This document shows, in pieces, positions 36,001 through 46,620 of a stretch of DNA of 64,000 nt. The notes beneath the pieces were generated by a model. The model saw nothing but the letters and a program-made list of their open reading frames with translations. It ran no database searches and was not told where the DNA came from. Location: the NCBI RefSeq assembly GCF_028554725.1, contig NC_071667.1:54491501-54555500 (forward strand). The letters are read 5' to 3'. The number at the start of each line of letters is the position of its first letter. The first letter of the stretch is position 1. The position numbers were made by a program, and so were the translations under genes. The stretch comes from Zeugodacus cucurbitae (taxonomy: Eukaryota; Arthropoda; Insecta; Diptera; Tephritidae).

Positions 36001-36835
36001 TCGCGAAGTGGCCGCTGAGAATCGCGAGAAGGGCGGTGATAAGGACCGCGACCAATGGCGACGAGGTGATCGTGCCGAACGTAGCGAAAGAATTGAACGT
36101 AGCGATCGCATTGAACGTGGTGACCGCATTGAACGTGGTGATCGTATCGAACGTAGCGAACGTGGGGAACGTGGAGAACGCGGCGAACGTGGTGAACGTG
36201 GTAACGCTTCTAACTCAGAATGGCGACGAGAGCGTCCAGAACGCGTTGAACGTGGTGAACGAATCGAGCGTGCTGAACGTCCAGAGCGTGGAGAACGTTT
36301 TGAACGTAAAGAAGGTGAAAGTGGCGCATCCGATTGGCGTGTACGCCGTGAACCGGATCCAGCAGCACCACGTGCGGGAGGTCCCGGAGCAGGTGGACGC
36401 GATAATCGGGAACCACGAGAGGGTCGTGAGGGCGGCGATAAGTGGCGTCGTGGTGGCCCCGGTGCCGGAGGCGCAGGTGGTCTTGGAGGTGCTCCCAGGC
36501 GTGATGATCGAGAAGGTCGTGAGGGTGGTGGTAACTGGCGTGATGCGCCACGTAACGATCGTGAACGCGATAATCGTGATAATCGCCGTCGCGATGAACG
36601 AGGAGATCGACGTGATCGTGACCGTGGTGCTGGCGGTGGTGCTAAAGATTCCGGCAGTTGGAGAATGGAACGCCCGTCTGGCCGCGATGACAAAGAAAGA
36701 AGTGCTCCCAAACGCGAACCTCAAGAAAAAGGTTAGTAATTGAACTATTTTAAATATGAACTATTTTTAATTGTTTCGCTTGCAGAGAACAAAAGTGGGG
36801 ATGATGGCGAATGGACTAATGTAAGGCGCCGTTAA
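33042..36835 (+). CDS. eIF3a: Eukaryotic translation initiation factor 3 subunit A
   Basis: The largest scaffold subunit of eIF3, which binds the 40S subunit and mRNA in the cytoplasm. Five exons: 33,042-33,090; 33,257-34,341; 34,411-35,199; 35,294-36,731; 36,786-36,835; 1,136 residues, close to the Drosophila protein. The start MARYTQRPENALKRAN is family-typical. A helical repeat region and PCI domain (about 300-500, with NLYNWLEVDFNPLNLCKR and FNRLLQLASFCNIFELEKLL) are followed by a long Glu/Arg/Lys coiled coil (about 550-880). Then comes an Arg-rich tail with many ERxxR repeats (IERGDR, GERGERGERG) and RRDD/GGNWR units, ending GEWTNVRRR. The tail DNA is a coding minisatellite, so long open frames also appear in two other frames; these are shadows. 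Intron 2 has no stop in frame, so unspliced readthrough would add 23 residues. Confidence 0.97.
36060..36320 (+). repeat. Coding minisatellite in the eIF3a tail
   Basis: Imperfect 12- to 15-bp repeats of the form GAACGTGGTGA / CGTATCGAACGT encode (I)ER(G/S)(D/E)R(I) units. Their purine/CG periodicity keeps all three plus frames and one minus frame open over much of 35,760-36,740. Confidence 0.85.
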
Positions 36836-37134
36836 ATGTGGTCGTAACTGAAGATATGACATTAAGAATAGGCCAGAATCAAATTAAATATTTCGTCTAA
36901 CAGATGTAAGCGAGCAAAAATTTAATATTGCGAAATTGTTTGCTGAAATCCTAAATCATAAATATCTACTACTTTAATTATCGCCGATTGATTGTACTTC
37001 GTGCAGTTGTCATTTATATACACATATTCTTATATGCTTCGCTTTGTCTGTTCAATAGTGGAAATCAACCCGTAGTATTTCTCCACTACATGCTATGAGT
37101 ATAGAGAAAGCATATTTGCAGTTTTTCAAATATC

Positions 37135-37140
37135 AATAAA
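37135..37140 (+). terminator. AATAAA polyadenylation signal, eIF3a
   Basis: An AATAAA 300 bp after the eIF3a stop, followed by further AATAAA-like and T-rich sequence at 37,150-37,190. Confidence 0.45.
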
Positions 37141-38274
37141 TATATATCCATAAAAATAAAATGAAAATATTCTTTTTTTTTTAATTAGCTTAAGTGTCAA
37201 ATAATAAGGTAGGAAGGCAAGTGATGAACGCTGTAGCAGCGCATTAGAAGACTTCTTTTGCTTTTATTGTGAGACTCCTCATAACCCAAAACAGATGGAA
37301 TTAGTATACATAAAATATCCCATTTTCTTTTAATGTGTAAATCCCCCACAAGTCGAAAACAGTCTGTAAACAAACGCTCTTAAAGTTTTTGAAAATTGTT
37401 TCCCCGATTTTCTTTTGTTGGATGGCTTCTGCAGTGACCGTATTATACGTTCTCTGGCTACTGACATGAAATGTCATTCATTCGTGACGTCATGAACGAA
37501 ACGAATATAACACTGACATTACCATAGCTGGTAAATTATGACTTAGAGAACAGATGATTTTAAACTTGGAACAGTTTAAATAATAGTGAGCTATTTATTT
37601 AGCTAAAAAAAACAACGCGCAAAAATTTAATATATTTTATGATTAATATTTGTAATAATGAACTTTAAAGTTCTAATAAAAGAATATCCTTTATGGTACC
37701 CCTTCTAGTTATCTTTCTTTTCTTCATTCGTACATATAAGTGGCAACACCGTATTCTTCATTATTTACATATATTTTCATGGTTTGACAATTTTATTATC
37801 GATTATGTTTGGTCGTGTAAAGTGCATAGAAAACAATTTAATTCATAAAATTATTCTGAAACAGCAATAAATATTTAAAGAAGCTTTTTTATTTTTCTTG
37901 TGCATTTGGGTTAATTTAAAGATAAAGTAAGAACATAAGTACTGAGCCTGAGTTCTACTATAAAAATAATGAATCAAAAGCGGTGTTAATATAGAATGGT
38001 GAGAATATTTAAGCAAGGTATACCAGCGGAAAGGTAAAGCGACTAAAAACGCATATACAAAAAAAAAAAAAACAAAAAGGAAAGGGACTTTTCAGGCGTC
38101 GCCGTCGTTTTCTTGGTATACAGATTTGTATTGCAAGCGGTATAAATTCTTTGAATACTTTGCAAAAATTTTGGATTTGGAAATTAATACTCTGTTATAT
38201 ATACATATAAAAGAAGTACACACATATATTTAATTGTGCACAAGTTTTCCCACAAATTAAATTGTAATTTCACA

Positions 38275-39579
38275 ATGACCAACATGGAAAAGCAACATGA
38301 AATGGTGAAACGCAGTCTGGTGCAATTCATTAGTGCACACATTCCTGGTGCAGATTTTAGTGTAGTGGACGAAATAGTACTGCAGTATATTATTTCCATT
38401 TTGGAGGAAGCATCACAAGATCCTTGTTTTGATATTGAGGATTTTGTCGAAATGATGGGCGCATATTTTTCCGAGTTTTCCTCAATTGACCAGGGAATTA
38501 TTTGTGAATGGATATATAAATTGGCAAATGAATTAAACGAAATGGAAAAGAATCAAGGAAATCATAATTCCACAACTTTATCGTTGAAGTATGTAAAAAC
38601 TATTGTTAAGAAAAATTTAGAATCTCACAATACATATATTTATTTTTAGTTCTTTGAGCCTTTCTGATATAATACCAGAATCAAAGTTACGTGCACGTAA
38701 TGCCTCCATTTCTGAAAAGGATGAACATGCCATAAATGGTAGCGGTGCAGGTGGTGCCGGTTCCAAGCGCTCACAACATTTATCAGAAACTAGTGATGGT
38801 GGTTCGACTGATAGTTCAACTTGCGATTATTATTTGGATGAAGCCGAAGTTTTGCAAGAAATGTTTCCAGACACAGCCTATGTAGAGGTGCGTATGTATA
38901 AGAATAAAAATAATCAATTATTTACATATACAGCAGAACATACAATGCTCCTATGGTATAACTTTAGCGACATGAGTTTATGATTTACCAAAGTCTTGTA
39001 TTCATATCGTAATTAAATATTGATACATTCTAGTGTTTAGGAGTACGTGAGTGTTTAATATTGAACTTTACTAAATTATTTGTTTAACCATAAGAATATC
39101 ATAAAACCGATTATATTTTATTCTCCGTACTACATTCTAATTTATTTAGGTTAAACATTGCATTGCCATAGCTAAAGGAGATATTGACAGCGCCACTCAA
39201 ATTCTACTACATCGCCAAGAGACTGGCCAAAGCTTGATCGACAAGTCCATGTCAATTGCTGGACGTAAAAATATTGTTGTAGATGACGCCGAACTAAAAA
39301 ATCGTATTATTGAGAGGTTAATTTTTAATGATACTTACATTTTTTGAGGTAACATTTAAAACTAAATCACCAATTTTCTTACTTACCTGCAGATACTCAT
39401 ACGTTGATAAAAATGCAACTCAACGTGAATACAAACCAATGGTACCAAAATTCGAACCAAAAAAATTGGTACGCTATAGGGATAATAAGATTGTTTCATT
39501 GAAAGGCGAACGTTATACTGAAGTTAAGCGCGACGAGGAAGCTGAGTTAAAAAAACCCAAAAAGCAACTTCAACCGTAA
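38275..39579 (+). CDS. CUEDC2: CUE domain-containing protein 2 orthologue
   Basis: A ubiquitin-binding CUE-domain protein; human CUEDC2 regulates receptor degradation and APC/C or NF-kB signalling, and the fly role is unknown. Four exons: 38,275-38,588; 38,650-38,887; 39,150-39,316; 39,393-39,579; 301 residues. The N-terminal block MVKRSLVQFISAHIPGADFS and FDIEDFVEMMGAYFSEFSSI match the vertebrate N-terminus. A Ser-rich linker precedes a CUE-like region (EVLQEMFPDTAYVEVKHCIA with GDIDSATQILL). The hallmark C-terminal block is KPMVPKFEPKKLVRYRDNKI then VSLKGERYTEVKRDEEAE. The ATG at 38,275 is preferred over an upstream in-frame GTG. The ending is odd: the protein stops at LKKPKKQLQP-TAA, while the reading frame continues open for 264 more codons. 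Confidence 0.92.
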
Positions 39580-40374
39580 CTAAAGTTGTTGAAATCCTGC
39601 TACAAGTATTTTATAAAAAAGTTAAAGCTGCTAAACCAACAACAAAATCAACCGCATCAAGAATATAACAAAGAACAGCTTCAACATTTAAATCACCATT
39701 TGATATTAAAAAATTTGCAAGAAATTATCACTACTATATCACTGATAATTGCACATAAAAATGAACAAACACTAACAATAACACTAAAACAACTACATAC
39801 TCGAAAAAGAACTCAACTATTAGTTGAAATACTTGAAATCTCAACGACAGTTAATGAAAACCAACATGTTGGACAATTTGCTGTTAAAGCAACAATTCCA
39901 ATAGTAAAACCATTATTCTCCAAAAGTACGTTACTCCCTAAGCGATTTGTAATGTGCAAAGCGTACGAATACCAACACAAAACCAATTCCAATTCCAATA
40001 CCGTATTCACAACCGTTTATAACGAAACAGCTAAGTGCATTTCTAATTTTGACGCCAGATGTGAAACTTTTGTGATTTCCAATACTATTATTAGGATAAT
40101 TGAACATTTATTGTACACTAAATATCAAGGCCATACGAATTTTGTGTATCGCTGCAGTTGCTTAACCAAGATTTTACAGCGAAAAAGTCAAACAAATAGT
40201 TTCATTATATATATTTATAATATTTTGTTTATTTTTTATTTAATTTTTAATTTATTTATTGAATTAGCGTGGAACGTTTTACAAATTACCTATAATTATT
40301 TAGTAATATTTATTGTTTTTGGTAAGCTGCAACAACAAGAACAACAACTTAGTGTTAATTTAAAATTTTTATGA
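39580..40374 (+). CDS. In-frame extension after the CUEDC2 stop (candidate readthrough region)
   Basis: Immediately after the TAA, in the same frame and without a splice site, 264 sense codons run to a TGA at 40,372. The stop context is TAA-CTA; C or CTA after the stop favours readthrough, best documented for TGA. The putative extension is Lys/Gln/Asn/Thr-rich, then has HVGQFAVKATIPIVKPLFSK, a Cys-containing part (FDARCETFVIS, YRCSCLTKILQR), and a strongly hydrophobic segment (IIYIYNILFIFYLIFNLFIE) before LQQQEQQLSVNLKFL. No domain is recognised. An ATG-initiated separate gene is unlikely: the first in-frame ATG lies at about residue 122. A -1 frame from the AAAAAAA run at 39,549-39,555 is also open, for about 40 codons. 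It could be a 3' UTR open by chance, decayed coding DNA, or a true extension. Confidence 0.35.
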   Translation, partial: LKLLKSCYKYFIKKLKLLNQQQNQPHQEYNKEQLQHLNHHLILKNLQEIITTISLIIAHKNEQTLTITLKQLHTRKRTQLLVEILEISTTVNENQHVGQFAVKATIPIVKPLFSKSTLLPKRFVMCKAYEYQHKTNSNSNTVFTTVYNETAKCISNFDARCETFVISNTIIRIIEHLLYTKYQGHTNFVYRCSCLTKILQRKSQTNSFIIYIYNILFIFYLIFNLFIELAWNVLQITYNYLVIFIVFGKLQQQEQQLSVNLKFL

Positions 40375-43300
40375 GTTAATATTTTTTTACGCGAAATAAG
40401 TTGATTTTACAACTGTCGATATTTGCTACTACTATTTAATAGGAAATTATGACAATGTCGGTACGCTGATGGCATTGCATTGAGCTAGCATTGTGATAAA
40501 TGCAAGAGCGTAAAAAAAAGCAAACCATCCGCCAAACTACATATATATGCAAAGGGCGTCAGCGAGTCTTGACTAAACCAAATTAGAATTGACTTTGCAA
40601 ACCAAACGCATGTGGTGTCTAAGGACAATTAAGTTGCAGCTTTTAAGCGCAATAGCGTGCTAATGTGTATAAGTTACAAATTGTATGATTTCTTAAGCGA
40701 AGAAGTAACTGTGAAAGAAAGTAGATATTAATACTTACAAAAAGCATTTAAAAAGATTTTGTTCGAAATCGACGAACTAAAACTTTTTCGCGCGCTATTG
40801 TGCGTAGGCAGCAACTGATTTCTTTTGCACCACACAGTGTATGTGTAGCGGCACACATGCATATGTAGTTAGTAAATACGACCGATAGACATGTCTTTAA
40901 GACGCACGAGCTCAAATAGACTTATGAATTTACCTATAACTATGTTTAGAATGCAAATATAGTAATTTTTCAAGCTGATGTTTTATACTGTATTTTAATG
41001 TGTAATTGAATTGAATGTACGAAGTGTTAAGAAAATATGGATGAAAGTGCGTGGTGAAAAGGAAGCTAAAATACGAATGATTTGAAAAAAGACATGCCAT
41101 ACATATACATTAATTAACTTTCGTAAAACTACGCTTAAACTCGATTTTATTTTATTTTATTTTTATTTTTGTTTAACATTGCATATAATAGTTATTACTT
41201 TTGGAAAGTCAGCTGCTAAGTAACACTTTTACTTTTGTGCTGTTAGACTAATACAGTTGACATGCGCTGAGTACAGCATTCAAAATTGAAAATGTTACTT
41301 AGAGTCTTTCTGAGCGATGACCAATATAGTATGTATGTAAATTGTACTGAATTGTTTGTTATGAATCTATTTTAGTAAATACAGTTAAGAAAAAAAATCA
41401 GTAACTTAATACCGAAAAAGCTAAAACTCAGTTATTAAAGCAAAAGTTGCCAAAAAGTTGAAATAAAAAAAGAAAATAAATGGTGAAATCAATAAATCCT
41501 AATAATACTAGTCTCACATCTAGATGTAAATGCATGTGATTTGCCATTTTTGCTGAATGAATAAATGTATGAATACGGTATTGGGAGTACATTGGTTTTA
41601 CGACACAGCATTTGCTACAACATAATACACCAAAACACACATACATAAATACACATACAACAAAAACAATACACAAGAATCTTGAATATGAAGTGTAAAC
41701 TCAACTACATTTTGCAAGCGTTATACGAAAATTTAAACTCACTAAAATTATTAAAATGTTGTAACTTAGTGTGCTTCAATGTAATTCCTAGTAAGCTACA
41801 TAAAATGCGAACTTACCTACATACAAAAATACATACATACATAGTACATGTAACATGTTTAATTAAAAAATTCTCAAGTCAAGAAAAGTAGTGAAATGAT
41901 CATAAACACAGTCTTAACTTAAGCGTATTAAAGTGTATTTGAAAGAAATTGAAAAAAAAGAAAAAAAGCGTTTAACCTTGCTGCTGTTGCGGAGTCCACA
42001 CAGTTTGCACAAGTTTTGTAACCCTTACTTTAAATACTACTTACCCAATGTTTGTTGAAAATTGAGTTTTTAAACATATTAATTTCGATTTATGTTTTAT
42101 ATAAATCAATTATTTTCGAAATATACTTAGTAAATAAGTTATATTGCCGCAAATATATTAACAATATATGTATGTATATTTTAGATTAGTTTCATTGTTC
42201 ATTCAAATATAATACATATATACTTTTTTTGGAATTGTTTTATAGAGACACGAAATTTTTCGGATTGTAAGCAAACTACTATAATGCGAATTATATAGTT
42301 GAACTAGTAATGAGATTTTTCTTGCTTGCAAAATTCAACAGCAAGTTGACAAATACAATTAAAGTAGTTTGCTAGCAATATTTAATAAGAAAAATTATAT
42401 TAATTTACAATTATATGTTTTTTCACACATTTTGCATCACATATATATATTGATAAATTAGTTTTATAACAAAAAAAAAGAATGATTGTTTGCCTAAATT
42501 TAAATTGACACAATCACAGCAAGTACTGAATTATATAACTCACTGACAAATTATTTATTCCATTAACGTAATCGCTTGCACCTATAAATTAACAAAAGAA
42601 GATGAAAACAATTTTGTAGTTTTTATTGTTTTTTTATTTTAATTTTTTATTATGTATTTTTTATTTCCTTGTAACAAAGGTCTTAATTTTACCTAAATAT
42701 TTTGAATTATTATTTAATAAACTTAAACAAACTGATATTATATATAATTCGAATTAGCATACATACTCGCTATATGCTCCGTGCACAACAATTATAATCT
42801 ATTTATATGAATTATTATTATCTCTTATGCAATGCTCTTGCCCAAATTCACCGAATTGAATTGTGTTAACACTTTCTATAAATTGTATTTATGTTTAATA
42901 AGTTTCTTTATATTTATTGTGATATTAGTATAATTTCATCACAATTGAAGTTTAATACGCTATAATCTAATACAGATATTAAATGAAACATACATACATA
43001 TGTACTATATGTAATAAATGTATGCATACCATAGATATGTACCACTCGCTAAAGAGGAGGAATAAAGTTTGAAAAAGTTCATTAAAGAAAATAAATTCAC
43101 TATCAACACTAAAATGAATATAAAATATATAAAATGCAAAAATTCAAAGTTTTTTTTTTCAAAATCATAAAATATAAAATACATTGCTTTGCAATTCATA
43201 CTAACAGCATATGCAATTCAATTTTAAATGTGCTCATTTATAAGCATTTCAAATATATGTACTTGCAGTATTTTATTTTTTATGAATTTGGAAAAAATAT

Positions 43301-43400
43301 ATTTTATTTCGATTAATGCGCATGGAAAAATGGTAAGTGGTAAAAATTTATAATTTAATAAATAATATTTAATATCATTACATATGCCTTTAAAAACTTT
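40375..43400. other. Non-coding, no gene recognised
   Basis: A+T-rich spacer downstream of CUEDC2, with CATA/TATG tracts and many AATAAA-like motifs. No splice-supported coding frame is visible; the short frames at 41,428-41,891 follow simple repeats. Confidence 0.45.
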
Positions 43401-43402
43401 TA

Positions 43403-43560
43403 CAGTTGAACTTCCTTGACTCGAATCACCATATACCCCAAAAACGTTTCGAGTTAGAGAGACTACGAGTTACGGAAGGTAATTTGTATGAAATTTGACT
43501 TCTATTGCCAATTCAAAAGTTCGAGTTATGGAGAACTTCGAGTTAAGAAAGTTCAACTTT
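43403..43560. mobile_element. Tigger-like MITE, short copy (about 158 bp)
   Basis: Begins TA-CAGTTGAACTTCCTTGACTC and ends in the near reverse complement TTCGAGTTAAGAAAGTTCAA; the last bases of the 3' end have diverged. Same family as the copies at 11,480, 44,165 and 51,672. Confidence 0.65.
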
Positions 43561-44164
43561 TGCTATGCTTTTAAAAACATGTATTTCAGTTATATTTACA
43601 GCCGTATTCCAGTTATTTCATTACGCAGTCGTAGCCTTTATTCGTAAACTCAGTCTGGTCCACTTCGTTCGAGATCTATAATAATACTTAAAATAAAATG
43701 TATGGGAGAAAGTAAAATATACAGTGGCGAGCAACTGTATGTACATATGTACATATATGCATCGAAATGGCTAGTTTATGTTAAATAGTTCCAAGTCTAT
43801 TAAAAATATTTTTTTATTCATCAAACGATGCAAAAATAATCGTCAACTTGCTTTCCAATTCAAATTTTATAATTAAATTTATCTTACCCTATAAGGCATG
43901 AGATGCCTTAATTACTTTGAATTGTGTCATTGTCATTTTATATTGACACATTCATCAAAAGATAATCAAACATTTTAGTAATTAATTTGTATAACGAAAG
44001 TATAATTGATTACAGTTATTAATTGCATTCATTCGTAACATACAAACATATATGTATGTATATATGAACATATGTATTTATTTATATGAAGAAATAAGAA
44101 TATACATATATACAAAGATATTCAAGAAAGAAATATGTATAGTTATAATAGATCAATCAATGTA

Positions 44165-44230
44165 CAGAGGAACTTCTCTAACTCGAATCACGATAATCCA
44201 CAAAAAACTTCCGATTTATAGAAATTTTAT
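44165..44230 (+). mobile_element. Tigger-like solo end
   Basis: TA followed by CAGAGGAACTTCTCTAACTC, then AATCACGATAATCCACAAAA as in the copy at 51,672. No matching 3' end was found. Confidence 0.5.
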
Positions 44231-44513
44231 TAAAACATATTTTTATAAAACATAGATTTATATACAGTTTTATTTATTTACTTCGCAAAAAGTTTTATAT
44301 TCATACTTTAAAACATGTATTCCGTAATTTTGTTTTTTGAAGTTAGCTATAGCTTGGCTCTTGGCCTTAGAATCCCATGCCGTTGTTACATGATTTATGC
44401 AAACCATAAGTGTAATACCATATTTTTTGCACACCTTCATACGATATAGAGGACTCTTTTAAAATTCTGCTTCGGTAGTAAAATTTTAAGTTAAAAATAA
44501 ATGATTTTATAGG

Positions 44514-45604
44514 TTTTTATACACTCGGAACAAAGTTGCTACGAGAGTATTATAGTTTCGTTCACATAACTGTTGTTTGTAACACACGAACTAAAGGAGT
44601 TAGATATAGGGTTATATATACCAAAGTGATCAGGGTGAAGAGTGAAATTCAAATCTGGATGTCTTTTTGTCCGTCCGTCCGTCTGTGCAAGCTGTAACTT
44701 GAGTAAAAATTAAGATATCGATTGCTTTCGAAAATGAGCAAAATCGGACCACTACCACGCTCACAAAATGGCGAAAACCGAAAATACATAAATTGCATAA
44801 CCAAGCCATAATAATGGAAGTAAAATTTGGTACAAAGGAGCGCACTACGAAGGGGCATATTTGGATGTACATATTTTTGTACATATCTCGTAAACTACTT
44901 ATCAACCAAACTAGAGTCGTTTCGTTTAGGTACTACCATGTACAGTCCAAAAATGGAGGAAATTGGATTGAAACTACGCACTCCTCCCATACAAAGGTTA
45001 TGTTGAAAAAGACTAAAAATGCTTTAATTCACAAAGGGAAAACACCAGAAATCTTAAAATTCATTATAAAGAATGTACAGAAGGGCTCCACCCAAATTGG
45101 TATACAAAACTTTAAATAGGTGTGGCTCCGCCCACTTATGGGTCAAAAACCATATCTCAGAAACTTCTTGACCAATATCAATGGAATTTGGTTTGTAATA
45201 TTTTTCTTAAAATTGAAAATAGGCCAAATTGGTTGTGAACCACTTCATATATACCAGAACTTTGAAGTCGATCTGCATAGTTGTTTACTTTACAATATAT
45301 AAAGTAAGCACTAGTGAAGTTATCGGAACAGAACTTTGCATAAATACTGCATTTATAGTGTGACAGTCCATTTCTAGAAATCGCCGAAATCGGACCATAA
45401 GTTTTAAGATCCCACATATCGAACATGAGGACCTCGGTGCTTTTAACCTAATATTAGGGTTTCCAATTTTCAATGGACTTTATACCCTTTATATGATGAA
45501 TATGTGGGTCAAATTGTGTGTAATCTTAATAAAATTGAATAAATAAATTGCGAGAGTGCAGTATATTCGGTTCCACCCCGAACTTAGCCCTTCCTTACTT
45601 GTTT
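44514..45604 (+). mobile_element. DINE-1-like element, copy B
   Basis: The start is TTTTATACACTCGGAACAAAG (degenerate subterminal repeat, then the GTTGC block), followed by the GTCCGTCCGTCCGT tract. It ends AAATTGCGAGAGTGCAG..TATTCGGTTCCACCCCGAA..CCCTTCCTTACTTGTTT. It follows copy A in order over almost its entire length with many small deletions, including one near 44,870, and is somewhat shorter. No coding capacity. Confidence 0.7.
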
Positions 45605-45979
45605 ATAGATAAGGTTGAAGTATTGATACATATATCAATAGGTATTTATGTAATATATAGATATGATCTGCAATTCGATTTTATCGAAATGTTGGTAATT
45701 GTAATGTATTGGTAATGAAATTAGATTTGTTCTGTTGTTCTAGCGTTAGAGCACATTCAATGTTTCCCTAGTGTTAGTGCGTGACTGGATATATTTGTGG
45801 ATCCGCTTAGATATATCCGACTGTTTTAGGATCGAAAGTTTGTTTTTTATTTCAATACGATTTGAAAATTGAATTTATGTAATTTCAAAAACTATTCAAA
45901 ATAGCAATATCAAGAACATCAATTAGTTTCGTTTTGATCTAATCGAAATTAACGAACCTGCATGAATATAAAATACTTT

Positions 45980-46620
45980 TTTTAGTGCATGTCGAAATAT
46001 CTCCTATCATCAAAAACGCTTGATGTTGTATATAATTTCGTCTATCTTGGAAATCCAATACAGAATCACTCTTGCCAATACGCGAGACTTTGGACTGTGT
46101 AGACAATTTAAAAGTAAAGTCATCTCTCGACGAACAAAGACGAAACTCTAATTCTCTAAAATTCCCACATCATCCTGTTTTATGGTGCAAAAACGTGAAC
46201 GATGTCAACATTCGATGATATTGGCACTAGAAGTTTTCGAGAGAAATCTTTTGCGGAAGATTTATGGCCTTCGGACATTGGCAACGACGAATTCCGCAGA
46301 CGATGGAACGATGAGCTGTATGGGTTATACGACGATATTGACATAGTTCAACGAATAAAAAGACAACGTCCGCGTCTAGGTCATGTTGTCCTAATGGACG
46401 AACCATTCAAGTTTTGAAAGTGTTCGACGCAGTACCTGGTGGTTTAAGCAGAGGAAGAGGAAGACCGTTGAAAATACCATATGGAGGAGGATTTTGCGGC
46501 GCTTGGTATCGCCAATTGGCGTCAATCAGCGAAATGCGAAAATGAGTGGCACGCTGTTATTAACTCGGCTATAATCGCTTATGCGTTGTCTACGCCAGTA
46601 AAGAAGAAGATGAGATCAAA
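45980..46620 (+). pseudogene. Non-LTR retrotransposon, ORF2 tail (copy 3)
   Basis: The tail is readable in pieces: YLGNPIQNH at about 46,047, SDIGNDEFRRRWNDELYGLY, DDIDIVQRIKRQRPRLGHVV at about 46,280-46,395, and after frameshifts DFAALGIANWRQSAKCENEW at about 46,480-46,550. It belongs to the same family as copies 1 and 2, but is older (more changes and stops). Confidence 0.75.

Noticed and set aside
35929..36711. 260-codon minus-strand frame opposite the eIF3a tail
   Set aside because: Arg/Ser/Pro-rich product of the reverse complement of the same minisatellite; no start context or family.
35766..36743. 325-codon plus-strand frame overlapping eIF3a
   Set aside because: Val/Asn-rich shadow translation of the Arg/Glu repeat DNA; eIF3a fully explains the region.
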